From the NCBI GenBank assembly GCA_001899445.1, contig MPOA01000006.1:124001-188000 (forward strand): 64,000 nt of DNA. Direction: 5' to 3'. The DNA is from Candidatus Desulfopertinax cowenii (GTDB taxonomy: Bacteria; Bacillota; Desulfotomaculia; Desulfotomaculales; Desulforudaceae). Shown piece after piece: positions 15,326 through 23,390 of the stretch. Every line of letters starts with the position of its first letter. Within the stretch, counting starts at the first letter, position 1. The position numbers and the translations under genes were made by a program. The notes under the pieces were generated by a model, which saw nothing but the letters and a program-made list of their open reading frames with translations, did not search any database and was not told the origin of the DNA.

Positions 15326-17569
15326 CTAACACTTGGCGAAGCCGCAATGGGGGCACACAAAGCAACCCTCGGCGCGCTTCATCCGCAGTCCGCAAACCTC
15401 ACACACGTCGGGCTCCGCATCGGAATCAAGGGCCGCGTCACCTGCCGAGGTCGTGTCTCGCTCACTGTTGCAGCGCCGGGTCAACTCGACGCTGATTTCG
15501 GTCAACTTGCGCGCGATAGCGGAAGCGCACGATTTCCCCGGCGAGAGCTTCTTGCCCCGGCCCCGGGCCAGTTGGTACGACGGACAGGCGTGGGTGCTCT
15601 GGAGCTGTTCGATTATCTCCGCTACGGGAATGCCACCCCTGATCGCCAGACTGATCAGGCGCGACGTAGCTTCGGTGTAAATCAAGCATCCGCCGTCCGA
15701 ACCGGTGGTGATAAACGTTTCCAGTATCGCGCCGCTTTCGGGCTGGTAGTTGACCGTTAGGTAGATTTTTCCACATCCCGAATCCAGCCGGTGGGTTACC
15801 CCGTGCGCGTTCTCCGGCCGGGGCAAAATCTCGCCCCGCCCGAGTTCACCCTGCCTCTCCCCCCGGACCTTCTTCTTGCCGACCGTGATCACGCCCTGCT
15901 TACAGCCGTCCCGGAAAACGGTGATCCCCTTCAGGTTCAGGTCGTATGCCATCCGGTAGCAGGTTTCCACGTCGTGGATGGTAGCCGAGTTGGGTAGATT
16001 GATCGTTTTACTGGTGGCGTTGTCCACCCACTTCTGGACTTCGGCCTGCATCAGGATATGATCCTGGGGACTGATCTCCTGCGCGCCCTTGAAGATCCGG
16101 GCGATTTCCTCCGGGATCCCCTCGACGCCCTGGCAACTGCCGCGTCGCGCCACCTCGGACATTACTTTGCGGGCAATGCCGTGCTTTTGGCAAGCCTCCA
16201 GGAACAACGGCGAAAACACCTCAAAACTCCCGGCCACGTCGGTGTCTTTGGTGTAGGCCACCGCGAAAATGGGTTCGATGCCGTAGCCCTCACAGCCGGC
16301 GATGGTGGTGACGCTGCCCGTGGGGGCCACGGTGATGCAGGCCGCGTTGCGTCGCTTCTCGTGGGGGTAGAATACACTTCGTTCCCAGTCTGGGAAACAC
16401 CCCCGTTCCCCGGCCAGTTCGCGGGAATAAGTGTGGGCCGCCTCCTGCACGGCCTTGAGAACAGTGCCCGCGAACTGCCGCCCCTCCTCGCTGTCGTAAG
16501 CTAGCCCCATCCTGATCAGCAGGTCGTGCAACCCGGTGTAACCAAGCCCGACCTTGCGCGTTGCGCGGGTGGCTTCGGCAATGAAGTCCAGGGGGTAATC
16601 CGCCACGTCGATGATGTTATCCAGGAAACGCATACCGATCTCCACCGTTTCCCGCAACCGCTCCCAATCAACCGCGTAACCGTCTCCCTCCTGCTTTAAC
16701 ATCTTGGCCAGGTTAATGCTGCCCAGGAGACACGATTCGCCCGGAGACAGGGGCTGTTCACCACATGGATTGGTGGCATTCATTACCTTTTCCGGGACTG
16801 GATTATCGCGCTGTAGGCGGTCCACGAAAATAACCCCGGGATCGCCACAGGCATGGGCGGCCTCCGCGATCAATTCCCATAGGTCGCGGGCGCGGACTGT
16901 TTCATGCACCACGCCGTTAAAGACTAGCGGCCAGTCCTCGTCCCGCTCCAACGCCTCCATGAAAGCGTCGGTGACCCCCACCGAGAGGTTAAAATGCGTG
17001 ATGTCTCCGTCCCGCTTACTCTCAATGAAATGGATTATCTCCGGATGGTCGATGTTCAGAATGCCCATGGACGCACCCCGGCGCACACCCCCCTGCATGA
17101 CCATTCCGGAGGAGGCATCGTACAGCCGGATCAGTTCCACCACGCCCGAAGCCTGTCCCTTGGTGGAGCGCACCATCGAACCCCGCGGCCGGATCGCACT
17201 GAAGTTGTACCCCACCCCGCCGCCGGACTTGAACACCATGGCGGTGTCCTTCAGGGTTTGGTACATGGATTCCAACGAATCCTCCACGGCAAGCACAAAA
17301 CACGCCCCCGGTTGCCAGGGGCGATCGGTTTTACCCATGTTCGCCCAGATGGGCGTGGACGGTATAAAGCACAAACTGCCGATGGAAGCGGCGAATCTCT
17401 CTTCCCAGACGGCACGTTCCTGCGTCCTTTCGGCTCGGGAGGCCGTTTTCGCCAGCCGGTAGACCGCCTGCTCAAAGGTTTCGGTTACCTGCCCCTGTTC
17501 ATCCTTGGCCGCGTAACGGGCCTCAAAGACCTTCCGACCACTGTCGCTAAGTTGGGCGATGTTCACCAT
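15326..17569 (-). CDS. nrdJ: Adenosylcobalamin-dependent ribonucleoside-diphosphate reductase (class II)
   Basis: A 747-residue enzyme that reduces ribonucleotides to deoxyribonucleotides with B12, without oxygen. Seen: FIPSTPIWANMG and GACFVL near the start, a FKSGGGVGYNFSAIRPRGS segment, the NPCGEQ active site near residue 270, and a C-terminal cysteine-rich tail with CEVC and CPHC pairs (about 717-747) that binds zinc and helps re-reduce the active site. The ATP cone found in some reductases is absent. It has GGAGAGGAG before the ATG. I found no B12-box or other riboswitch in the upstream gap. The segment encoding SCQGVEGI shares 21 identical bases with addA. Confidence 0.93.
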   Translation of the reverse strand: MVNIAQLSDSGRKVFEARYAAKDEQGQVTETFEQAVYRLAKTASRAERTQERAVWEERFAASIGSLCFIPSTPIWANMGKTDRPWQPGACFVLAVEDSLESMYQTLKDTAMVFKSGGGVGYNFSAIRPRGSMVRSTKGQASGVVELIRLYDASSGMVMQGGVRRGASMGILNIDHPEIIHFIESKRDGDITHFNLSVGVTDAFMEALERDEDWPLVFNGVVHETVRARDLWELIAEAAHACGDPGVIFVDRLQRDNPVPEKVMNATNPCGEQPLSPGESCLLGSINLAKMLKQEGDGYAVDWERLRETVEIGMRFLDNIIDVADYPLDFIAEATRATRKVGLGYTGLHDLLIRMGLAYDSEEGRQFAGTVLKAVQEAAHTYSRELAGERGCFPDWERSVFYPHEKRRNAACITVAPTGSVTTIAGCEGYGIEPIFAVAYTKDTDVAGSFEVFSPLFLEACQKHGIARKVMSEVARRGSCQGVEGIPEEIARIFKGAQEISPQDHILMQAEVQKWVDNATSKTINLPNSATIHDVETCYRMAYDLNLKGITVFRDGCKQGVITVGKKKVRGERQGELGRGEILPRPENAHGVTHRLDSGCGKIYLTVNYQPESGAILETFITTGSDGGCLIYTEATSRLISLAIRGGIPVAEIIEQLQSTHACPSYQLARGRGKKLSPGKSCASAIARKLTEISVELTRRCNSERDTTSAGDAALDSDAEPDVCEVCGLRMKRAEGCFVCPHCGFAKC
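16115..16147 (-). repeat. 33-nt segment shared with addA (copy in nrdJ)
   Basis: Forward bases 16115-16135 are identical to 23643-23663 in addA, and 12 further bases match at about eight positions. Both copies lie in coding sequence in the same reading frame and encode SCQGVEGI. In NrdJ this segment fits the normal family sequence, so this copy is probably the ancestral one or a chance match. Confidence 0.5.
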
Positions 17570-17823
17570 TGCCGTGCAAGACTCCTCTCCGTAACTTCAG
17601 TATCTGTTATAAGATTAGAACCCCCCAGCCAATTTTACATGGTTTTTACGTCCAAAACCAGACTTAGTATCGGGAAACAAGTCCCGACACAAGCATTGAT
17701 CGCGGGCAAAGCCCGATAAAAGAAGTGTACAGAGCACAAATTGGCCAGCATGCTGCGCAAAGGAGACGCTTATTAAGGAAAGCGGCAAGTTCATCGGCGC
17801 TTACCAAGGGGGGAAAAGCCCAT
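17570..17823. other. nrdJ upstream region with two small hairpins
   Basis: Together with the terminator at 17824-17864, this forms the 311-base gap before nrdJ. It has two short stem-loops: TCGGGA/TCCCGA at 17670-17687 and CGGGC/GCCCG at 17703-17715. No cobalamin riboswitch pattern is visible. The nrdJ promoter should be here but I cannot point to clear hexamers. Confidence 0.4.
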
Positions 17824-17864
17824 AAAAAAGGAACACGTCTGGGAAGGGTCTTCCCTCCCAGACG
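17824..17864 (-). terminator. Intrinsic terminator after the TauE-partner gene
   Basis: On the minus strand CGTCTGGGAGGG pairs with CCCTTCCCAGACG (one bulge), followed by a stretch ending in TTTTTT. It lies 16 bases beyond the stop of the gene at 17881 and insulates nrdJ from it. Confidence 0.8.
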
Positions 17865-17880
17865 CAGACCAATGAAACCG

Positions 17881-18582
17881 CTAGTGCTTGGCGCTGGCTG
17901 TAATACCCAGCCCTTCAAACAAGTACATTATGCCAAAGCCGTACCAAATGGTGTAGAATACGTAGAAGGTGAGCAGAAAGACGGTGATGCCCGCCCGTTC
18001 ACTAACCTTTGCGGCTGTGATTCCGGCGAAGTTGTAAGCCGGCTCCACCGCTCTCTTCAAGACACGTTTTACAAACAGAGATTCCTTGAACATCCCCTCG
18101 TGTACCAGAGCCTTTTCGATCTGTCCCAGGGCATCGTGCCAGTAGTACAGAACCGCACGCGCGTCCTCGACTCCGTAGCGTGACAGGATCGCCGCTTCCT
18201 GCTGATTGAACAGTTCATCGGCGTCGACAACAGCCGCCTCAAGCACGGCCCCCAAGTCACCTCTGACCTGCACGCCGTCTGCCTCGGGAATCACTTCCGC
18301 GCCCGCTCCAGCAAACAATTTGGAGACAATATCGGTCTGAGTCGCGTCCTTTGTCTTGATCTTGACGCCCACCTCGGTTCCCTGGAACTGGTCAACTTCC
18401 TCGGCGACAGCCGGGATGTAATACGATGACCCTTTAGATAACGAGTTAAACAAGTCGTCGGCCGCCTGCATCCCGGTTTGTCCGTTGAATACCGGCACGA
18501 ACAGCGGAACCAGAACGAATACGAACAAAAGCAGCAGCACTACACCTTTCAAGAATGAACGTCTATCCACAATTGCCGGCAT
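17881..18582 (-). CDS. Membrane protein of unknown function, partner of TauE/SafE permease
   Basis: A 233-residue protein I cannot assign to a named family. It has a basic N-terminus followed by one helix (about 10-31), an extracytoplasmic-looking middle domain of about 155 residues without cysteines, and a strongly hydrophobic C-terminal segment (about 198-225) rich in aromatic residues. I chose the ATG at 18582, eight bases after GGAGG. It follows the permease gene by 17 bases on the same strand and ends at a terminator, so the two form an operon. A role as accessory subunit of the exporter is inference. Confidence 0.7.
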   Translation of the reverse strand: MPAIVDRRSFLKGVVLLLLFVFVLVPLFVPVFNGQTGMQAADDLFNSLSKGSSYYIPAVAEEVDQFQGTEVGVKIKTKDATQTDIVSKLFAGAGAEVIPEADGVQVRGDLGAVLEAAVVDADELFNQQEAAILSRYGVEDARAVLYYWHDALGQIEKALVHEGMFKESLFVKRVLKRAVEPAYNFAGITAAKVSERAGITVFLLTFYVFYTIWYGFGIMYLFEGLGITASAKH

Positions 18583-18599
18583 CTGCTTCACCTCCTCCT

Positions 18600-19904
18600 C
18601 TAATGTCCGCCGCCGGCGGATACGTCAATATCGCCGGCCCGAATTCTACCCAGCCCTGTAAAGAACGAGTACAAAACCCATATGGCAAAGATGCCTACGA
18701 TAGCGAAGAAAATGTAAAAACTCATGGCATCCAGAACGGCTTTTGTCCCGGAAGTGAGTTCCAGGTAACCGGCCTTGCTCAGAGCGCCAGGCATGGCAAA
18801 GAGCCGGTTGACGAAGCCGCCGATAACGGTAACCGCAAAGAAACCCTTGATGTAGGTTCCCGGGACCACTTTCGTGGTGATGGCTCCGATCTGAATCCCG
18901 AGCAGCGAACCGAGCAACAGACCCATTGCCAGCGTGTAGAACACGAATCCGTAAACCGCGTACTGGCCGATGGAGGTGTACCCGGCAGTGATAATAATCT
19001 GCATAATGTCAGTGCCGACCGTCGTGAAAGTGGAGACTCCCAGGATATAAACGAAGGTGGGGAAGAACACGAATCCACCGCCGATGCCCATGATCGCGGC
19101 GATCAGGCCGATGACCAAGCCAGCGATAATGACCGGCCAGATCGAAAGTCTCCGCCCCCCGGGCACCCGGTTCTGGTCAAAAGTAACGTACGGGGGAAGC
19201 TTCAAGCTCTGAACCGATCTTGCAATCTTGGTCATCTCCGCCTTGACCTCGCCAGAATCCGGCGCATTGTCCCCCTTGCGCGACCGCAGGAAGTCATACA
19301 TCGTGAAGAATCCGATGAAGCCCAGGATGATTACATATACTACGCTGATGAAAGCGTCACTCATTGCCGGGTTAGCTTCGTAAATGCCCCGCTGGATCAT
19401 TGCACCGATCGTGGCTCCGGCAACGGAACCGATGACAAATACCCCCGCGAGGGCGATACTGACGTTGCCCATTTTCCTGTGGAGAGTGGTCCCCATAATC
19501 GCTTTGGCAAAGATGTGGAACATATCGGTCCCGACCGCCATGATCCCCTTTACCCCGACACTCATCAGGGCAGGCGTCAGTACGAAACCACCACCTGCGC
19601 CAATGCAGCCGGTAAGCAACCCCGCAATCAAGCCAATTACCAGGGAAACCAGGAACATTTCAATGGAGGCGAATGAAGGTGCATAAGCGCTCTTGCCACC
19701 GATGATGTGAGGTAATTCCACCGCACCGGCCATCTCCATGCCGGCGAAAATAAGAAGAGGGATAAGCAGAGCGAACAGGAGTTTTCTGCGTTTCTGGAGG
19801 ATGAAATTACTGTTTTGAATCGACCAATTGCCGTACCACCTAGAGCCTTCCATCATGGCTTCATACACCAATCGGCCGGTTCCGATCCTCTTAGCCGGTA
19901 CCAA
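18600..19904 (-). CDS. TauE/SafE family anion permease
   Basis: A 434-residue integral membrane protein with two repeats of the TauE/SafE fold, each opening with the glycine-rich motif seen here as GLLTGCIGAGGGFVLTPAL (about 95-113) and AAIMGIGGGFVFFPTFV (about 275-291). Family members export sulfite, sulfoacetate or related anions; in sulfate reducers similar genes sit near sulfur metabolism. The N-terminus has about 40 hydrophilic residues before the first helix, which is longer than usual. The start is a TTG with GAGGAGGTG six bases upstream. It is the first gene of a two-gene operon. Confidence 0.85.
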   Translation of the reverse strand: MVPAKRIGTGRLVYEAMMEGSRWYGNWSIQNSNFILQKRRKLLFALLIPLLIFAGMEMAGAVELPHIIGGKSAYAPSFASIEMFLVSLVIGLIAGLLTGCIGAGGGFVLTPALMSVGVKGIMAVGTDMFHIFAKAIMGTTLHRKMGNVSIALAGVFVIGSVAGATIGAMIQRGIYEANPAMSDAFISVVYVIILGFIGFFTMYDFLRSRKGDNAPDSGEVKAEMTKIARSVQSLKLPPYVTFDQNRVPGGRRLSIWPVIIAGLVIGLIAAIMGIGGGFVFFPTFVYILGVSTFTTVGTDIMQIIITAGYTSIGQYAVYGFVFYTLAMGLLLGSLLGIQIGAITTKVVPGTYIKGFFAVTVIGGFVNRLFAMPGALSKAGYLELTSGTKAVLDAMSFYIFFAIVGIFAIWVLYSFFTGLGRIRAGDIDVSAGGGH

Positions 19905-20222
19905 TACTTACACCTCCTCAAAATTGCTGTACACTAACAACTTTGGATTACTCAAAGGTGCTAAGCCGATACGACAATCTGGCCATAAACACTATCTGGC
20001 TGTACGGATTGTTCCTACAATCACAAAAGAACCTAAACTCGACGCTACTTTCCGCCCATTATCGAAGCATCTTAAACTCGTCTGGTACCACCCCCTGCTC
20101 GCCCAGTTGATATTTTTAAGCTTATCAGCTAGTTACGGAGATGTCAATGGTGGAATAATCCGACATTCACCGTTCCCAAAAGTACAAGTTCCACGTTGCC
20201 AGGGTTGGTTTGGGGTGCAGTT
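19905..20222. other. Intergenic region upstream of the TauE/SafE operon
   Basis: This 318-base gap carries no gene that I can support. A plus-strand open frame crosses it from inside the permease gene, but it lacks a ribosome site and recognisable sequence. The promoter of the permease operon must be here, probably in the AT-rich stretch near 20110-20135 or closer to 19925. Confidence 0.4.
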
Positions 20223-20462
20223 TTAGCCCAGGCGGGCCAGGAAATCATGGAAATCACAGACATCTAATCTGCGTTCGGTATTGCGGCCTTCGGTCATCAG
20301 GGACAGAACGTCAAACAGGAAATCACTTTGTTCATCGCCCGCCTCTGCAACAAACTCGGAGTTATTGTATTTGCTCGCGGCCCAGTCCACAATCTCGTCG
20401 TAGGAAAGGTAACCCTTTAAATGCAGCTTGATCATACCCCGTACAATATCGCTGCTAATCAT
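20223..20462 (-). CDS. Hypothetical protein, 79 residues
   Basis: A small acidic soluble protein that I do not recognise. It begins MISSDIVRGMIKLHLKG and ends DVCDFHDFLARLG; the composition suggests helices throughout. The ATG follows an AAGGAGAGGAG site, so it is well supported as a gene. It is divergent from the ECF sigma-factor gene, with 157 bases between the two starts. Confidence 0.65.
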   Translation of the reverse strand: MISSDIVRGMIKLHLKGYLSYDEIVDWAASKYNNSEFVAEAGDEQSDFLFDVLSLMTEGRNTERRLDVCDFHDFLARLG

Positions 20463-20619
20463 TTTTCTCCTCTCCTTAATTTTAATTTCTGTTTATTATG
20501 CATCGAATCAACCGCCGACACACCGACTATTCTCTGCCAGCACTCGTAAGCAGGAGAGCATCCAACAAACAGGATTTTGTCCTGACGAGCACGAATTAAT
20601 CATTGGGTGGGTAGAGCTG

Positions 20620-21204
20620 ATGGCGTTTGAGTTTTTAAAGCGAAAACTGGTTGCGCGCGACCCTCAGACTCTCGAGGAGCTTTTCAACCTGTTTAACGAG
20701 TCGGTCTACAAATCTGCCTATTATATTACGCGTGACCGGATGCTGGCCGAAGACGTCGTGCAAGATACATTCCTTAAGGCGTATGATAAAATTGATCAAT
20801 TGAAAGATGCCTCGCGGGTGGAGTTCTGGTTAATTAGGATTGCAATGAACAAGGCCCGCGACCTGTTGCGGCGCCGACAACGCCAGGTGACCACTTCTGG
20901 AAATGATTATCTTTCTCCCGATACACCGGACGATCTTCCGGAGGCCCAATTGTTGGCCCGGGAGGAGCACCTGCTGATTAACGCGGCCATCGACAGGCTC
21001 AAACCGGAATACCAGGACGTGATCTTCTTAAAGTACTACCGTGACTTCACCACCAAGGCAATCGCGGAAACATTGCAGATTCACGAGGGCACCGTAAAGA
21101 CCCGGCTTCGTAAGGCGCGTGCGCTCATTGAGTCCGCGCTCCGGGAGGCGATGGATACACGGGAAGAGGAAGGTGAACCACGTGCCCAGAGAATGGGACG
21201 ATGA
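20620..21204 (+). CDS. ECF-type RNA polymerase sigma factor
   Basis: A 194-residue sigma-70 family factor. Region 2 is at about 25-90 (FNESVYKSAYYITRDRMLAED, then DVVQDTFLKAYDKI), and region 4 is at about 130-180 (INAAIDRLKPEYQDVIFL, and FTTKAIAETLQIHEGTVKTRLRKAR). There is no region 3, as expected for ECF factors. I placed the start at ATG 20620, before MAFEFLKRKL; an in-frame ATG 192 bases earlier lies in the opposite gene and is unlikely. It overlaps the anti-sigma gene by 23 bases. Confidence 0.9.
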   Translation: MAFEFLKRKLVARDPQTLEELFNLFNESVYKSAYYITRDRMLAEDVVQDTFLKAYDKIDQLKDASRVEFWLIRIAMNKARDLLRRRQRQVTTSGNDYLSPDTPDDLPEAQLLAREEHLLINAAIDRLKPEYQDVIFLKYYRDFTTKAIAETLQIHEGTVKTRLRKARALIESALREAMDTREEEGEPRAQRMGR

Positions 21205-22114
21205 ACGCCTGGATTCGCTAATCAGGGAAGCCGTCCAGAAGCGGCTGGAACCGGCCGGCGCATTCCAGCGTGAAGTGCACTGGCAGCGCCTCCGCGAACA
21301 GCTCGATACCGGTTGGCGCGGCAAACAGGTCAAGATCGGCCCTTGGGCGGTTTCCAGACTCGGCCTGGCGGCTTGTTGCCTGCTGTTGATGATCGTGTTG
21401 GTCCCCCTGGCCTTCTCGGATCTGGCCGGTATCAGTCAGCGTTGGTCGGCCTCAGTAGCCGTCAAGGAGGACGCCGGACCACCCGCCCCGGAGATGCCCG
21501 TGGACACTCTTAAGCAGCCCGTAGAAGTAGGAGGAAACGTCCTGGAGAAACGGGGGTCCGCCGTGGATGCCGATGGGGTTTCGACGGCGACCTTCGGCCT
21601 TGAAAAAGAACAGGAAGCCGTCGGGGAGGCCGGAATGCCTTCGGCCACCGTGACCGTCACTGATACTACAACCGGCGTTCTGGAAGGGTTGACAATCGAC
21701 GAGGCGCGGGAAAAGATCCCGTTCACGGTGTGGTTTCCCCGGGAACTGCCGCCGGGATTCAACCTGGTCGACATCACCTATGAACCGCACAGCCCGGACA
21801 CCGGCAAGGTAATCCTGTATTTCGACCATCCGGACGGCAGATACCTACGCATCGAACAGGAGCGGCTGAGCGGCCCCGCGGGGGAAAGGGAACCGCCGTT
21901 CTATGAGGAATCACCACAGTTGGTGACCGTCCGAAATCGAGCGGCACAAATGCTGGTTCACGACGATGACTGGTGCGAACTGCATTGGAACGAAAACGGA
22001 ACGGTCTTTAAAATGTGGGGACAGATTCACCCCCGGGAAATGAAAAAGATGGCCAAGTCCCTGTTCGACATTTCCGCCTCGGGCAAGACGCACCTGGAAA
22101 CGCTCAGGAACTAA
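21182..22114 (+). CDS. Membrane-anchored anti-sigma factor with DUF4367-like domain
   Basis: A 310-residue protein. Residues 1-55 are a cytoplasmic helical region, expected to hold the sigma factor. One membrane helix lies at about 60-80 (LGLAACCLLLMIVLVPLAF). The outer part has a low-complexity linker followed by a DUF4367-type domain (about 180-305) opening with LTIDEAREKIPFTVWFPRELPPGF. The family commonly accompanies ECF sigma factors, as here. The GTG start at 21182 is behind GAGGAAGGTG and overlaps the sigma gene, so the two should be translated together. Confidence 0.82.
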   Translation: MPREWDDERLDSLIREAVQKRLEPAGAFQREVHWQRLREQLDTGWRGKQVKIGPWAVSRLGLAACCLLLMIVLVPLAFSDLAGISQRWSASVAVKEDAGPPAPEMPVDTLKQPVEVGGNVLEKRGSAVDADGVSTATFGLEKEQEAVGEAGMPSATVTVTDTTTGVLEGLTIDEAREKIPFTVWFPRELPPGFNLVDITYEPHSPDTGKVILYFDHPDGRYLRIEQERLSGPAGEREPPFYEESPQLVTVRNRAAQMLVHDDDWCELHWNENGTVFKMWGQIHPREMKKMAKSLFDISASGKTHLETLRN

Positions 22115-22328
22115 GCAACCCTTCGCATTCCTCAATCAGCCCGAGCAGTTCGCGGGCCAAGCGCTGATCCGGGCACTGGCTAACCGTAAGATTGTAGGCC
22201 AGGCGCAGCTGAAACATCAGCTTAGCTCGCTGCTCGGCGCTTATCTCCGGGTTTTTCAGGCGCAGGGTTTCGACCAGGTCCCTGGATTTGTCGATCAAAA
22301 CCTTAAATTCTTTTCCGGTTTTGCCCAT
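22104..22328 (-). CDS. Hypothetical helical protein, 74 residues
   Basis: A small charged protein with no recognised motif; its sequence (SRDLVETLRLKNPEISAEQRAKLMFQLRL, shown here only in part) suggests two or three helices. I use ATG 22328, six bases after GGAG, instead of an upstream TTG. Its end overlaps that of the anti-sigma gene by 11 bases, tail to tail. Confidence 0.55.
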   Translation of the reverse strand: MGKTGKEFKVLIDKSRDLVETLRLKNPEISAEQRAKLMFQLRLAYNLTVSQCPDQRLARELLGLIEECEGLLSS

Positions 22329-22444
22329 TTGTAACTCCAAAAGAAAGTGCTCTCGGGTCAAGTGCGATTAAGAAACTCTCTACTAAAAACGGACAACCCG
22401 GGTACGGTTCAAGTTCCGCATAATTGCTGTTAGTTATTGGTTCT

Positions 22445-22888
22445 TCAGTCCGGTTCGAGGTGCAGCAACCGGCTCAGGGCCGCTTCGAACCTCTGGTTGT
22501 CTGCAGCGGTGCGCTTCCGGGGCCCCTTGGTACGGCCGCCCCCGCGCCGGAAGCGGGCCTTGATGGCTCGTTCCTCCAGCAAAAACGTCACGTTCTCCGG
22601 CCGGTACACGCGCCCTTCCGGGGACAGGGCGTGTCCTTTCCGCCCCAACACCAACGCCGCCAGGCCCTGGTCCCGGGTTACCACGACATCCCCGGCCCGG
22701 GTGGCGTTCACAATCGCCAGATCGGCTTCGTCAGGTGCATCGCCCACCACGATATGCCGGTCGGACGGGATCAGGTGGTGAAAACTAGCCACCGTCCAGA
22801 CCGACACCCCCGCGGCCCGCCCCAGTCGCTGGCAAATCTCCAGTACGTCGCGGGGACATGCATCAGCGTCAATGATCACCCTCACCAC
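22445..22888 (-). CDS. YaiI/YqxD (UPF0178, DUF188) family protein
   Basis: A 147-residue protein of the UPF0178 family, which has a PIN-like or NYN-like fold; its activity is not established. It shows the family opening [12 protein letters not shown], then [24 protein letters not shown] (broken here for length) and an [14 protein letters not shown] segment near the end. I prefer the GTG at 22888, with GGGGAG six bases upstream, to the GTG at 22906. Stands alone, with a terminator-like hairpin upstream. Confidence 0.85.
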   Translation of the reverse strand: MVRVIIDADACPRDVLEICQRLGRAAGVSVWTVASFHHLIPSDRHIVVGDAPDEADLAIVNATRAGDVVVTRDQGLAALVLGRKGHALSPEGRVYRPENVTFLLEERAIKARFRRGGGRTKGPRKRTAADNQRFEAALSRLLHLEPD

Positions 22889-23100
22889 CGGTTTCTCCCC
22901 AGTCACTAGCTAATGATGTTTAAGGCCGCCGGATTTAAGGTCACCGTTGCTTTTAGTGCCTGCCACGTCGCATCACCCCGGTGACTAGGAAATACTGCGT
23001 TACAGCACAAGTTTCCTTCAGTATCCGGAGAGACTCCGGTGATTCTTACCAGACCGGCGTGGCAGAACACGGACGGTCTGCCCGGGCGCAAGATCCATGT

Positions 23101-23132
23101 TGAAAGACTGGCCTTTTCAAGCCAGTCTTTCA
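23101..23132 (-). terminator. Stem-loop after the DUF1540 gene
   Basis: TGAAAGACTGGC and GCCAGTCTTTCA form a perfect 12-bp stem with an 8-base loop, five bases past the stop of the minus-strand DUF1540 gene. There is no long T run, but position and stability suggest termination. Confidence 0.6.
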
Positions 23133-23136
23133 ATCC

Positions 23137-23289
23137 TTAGGCTTTTCTCTTGAAGGTTTCACACTTAGTTTCGTCCGAAGACTTGGCGTTTGCAGAGTGG
23201 TTACGGTCTACCTGAATCATCGGTGCATCACACTTCACATTCTGGTTATACTCACACTCGGTCACCGTGCATTTGATTTCGCCAGGCAT
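23137..23289 (-). CDS. DUF1540 small cysteine-containing protein
   Basis: A 50-residue protein with the four-cysteine pattern of DUF1540: IKCTVTECEYNQNVKCDA and, near the end, SDETKCETFK. Such proteins probably bind a metal and are common in spore-forming Clostridia; their role is not known. The start at ATG 23289 follows GGGGGGTG by 7 bases; an open frame extends further upstream without a site. Single gene, followed by a stem-loop. Confidence 0.8.
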   Translation of the reverse strand: MPGEIKCTVTECEYNQNVKCDAPMIQVDRNHSANAKSSDETKCETFKRKA

Positions 23290-23390
23290 ACGTTGTTCAC
23301 CCCCCTTCCTGCGCTCCTGTTTAGTGTGTTCGGGGGGCAAGCAAGTTATGCATATTCCTGGATCAATTAGGGGGAAAACGGATATTCTGC

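Noticed and set aside
17570-17880. Possible cobalamin riboswitch before nrdJ
   Set aside because: The hairpins are small and I cannot find a B12 box or the conserved core; a covariance search would settle it.
19828-20226. Long plus-strand frame across the gap before the TauE/SafE operon
   Set aside because: It begins inside the permease gene on the other strand, has no ribosome site, and resembles no protein.
22906-23133. Minus-strand frame of 75 codons between the DUF1540 and UPF0178 genes
   Set aside because: It starts inside the stem-loop after the DUF1540 gene and has no ribosome site or known motif.
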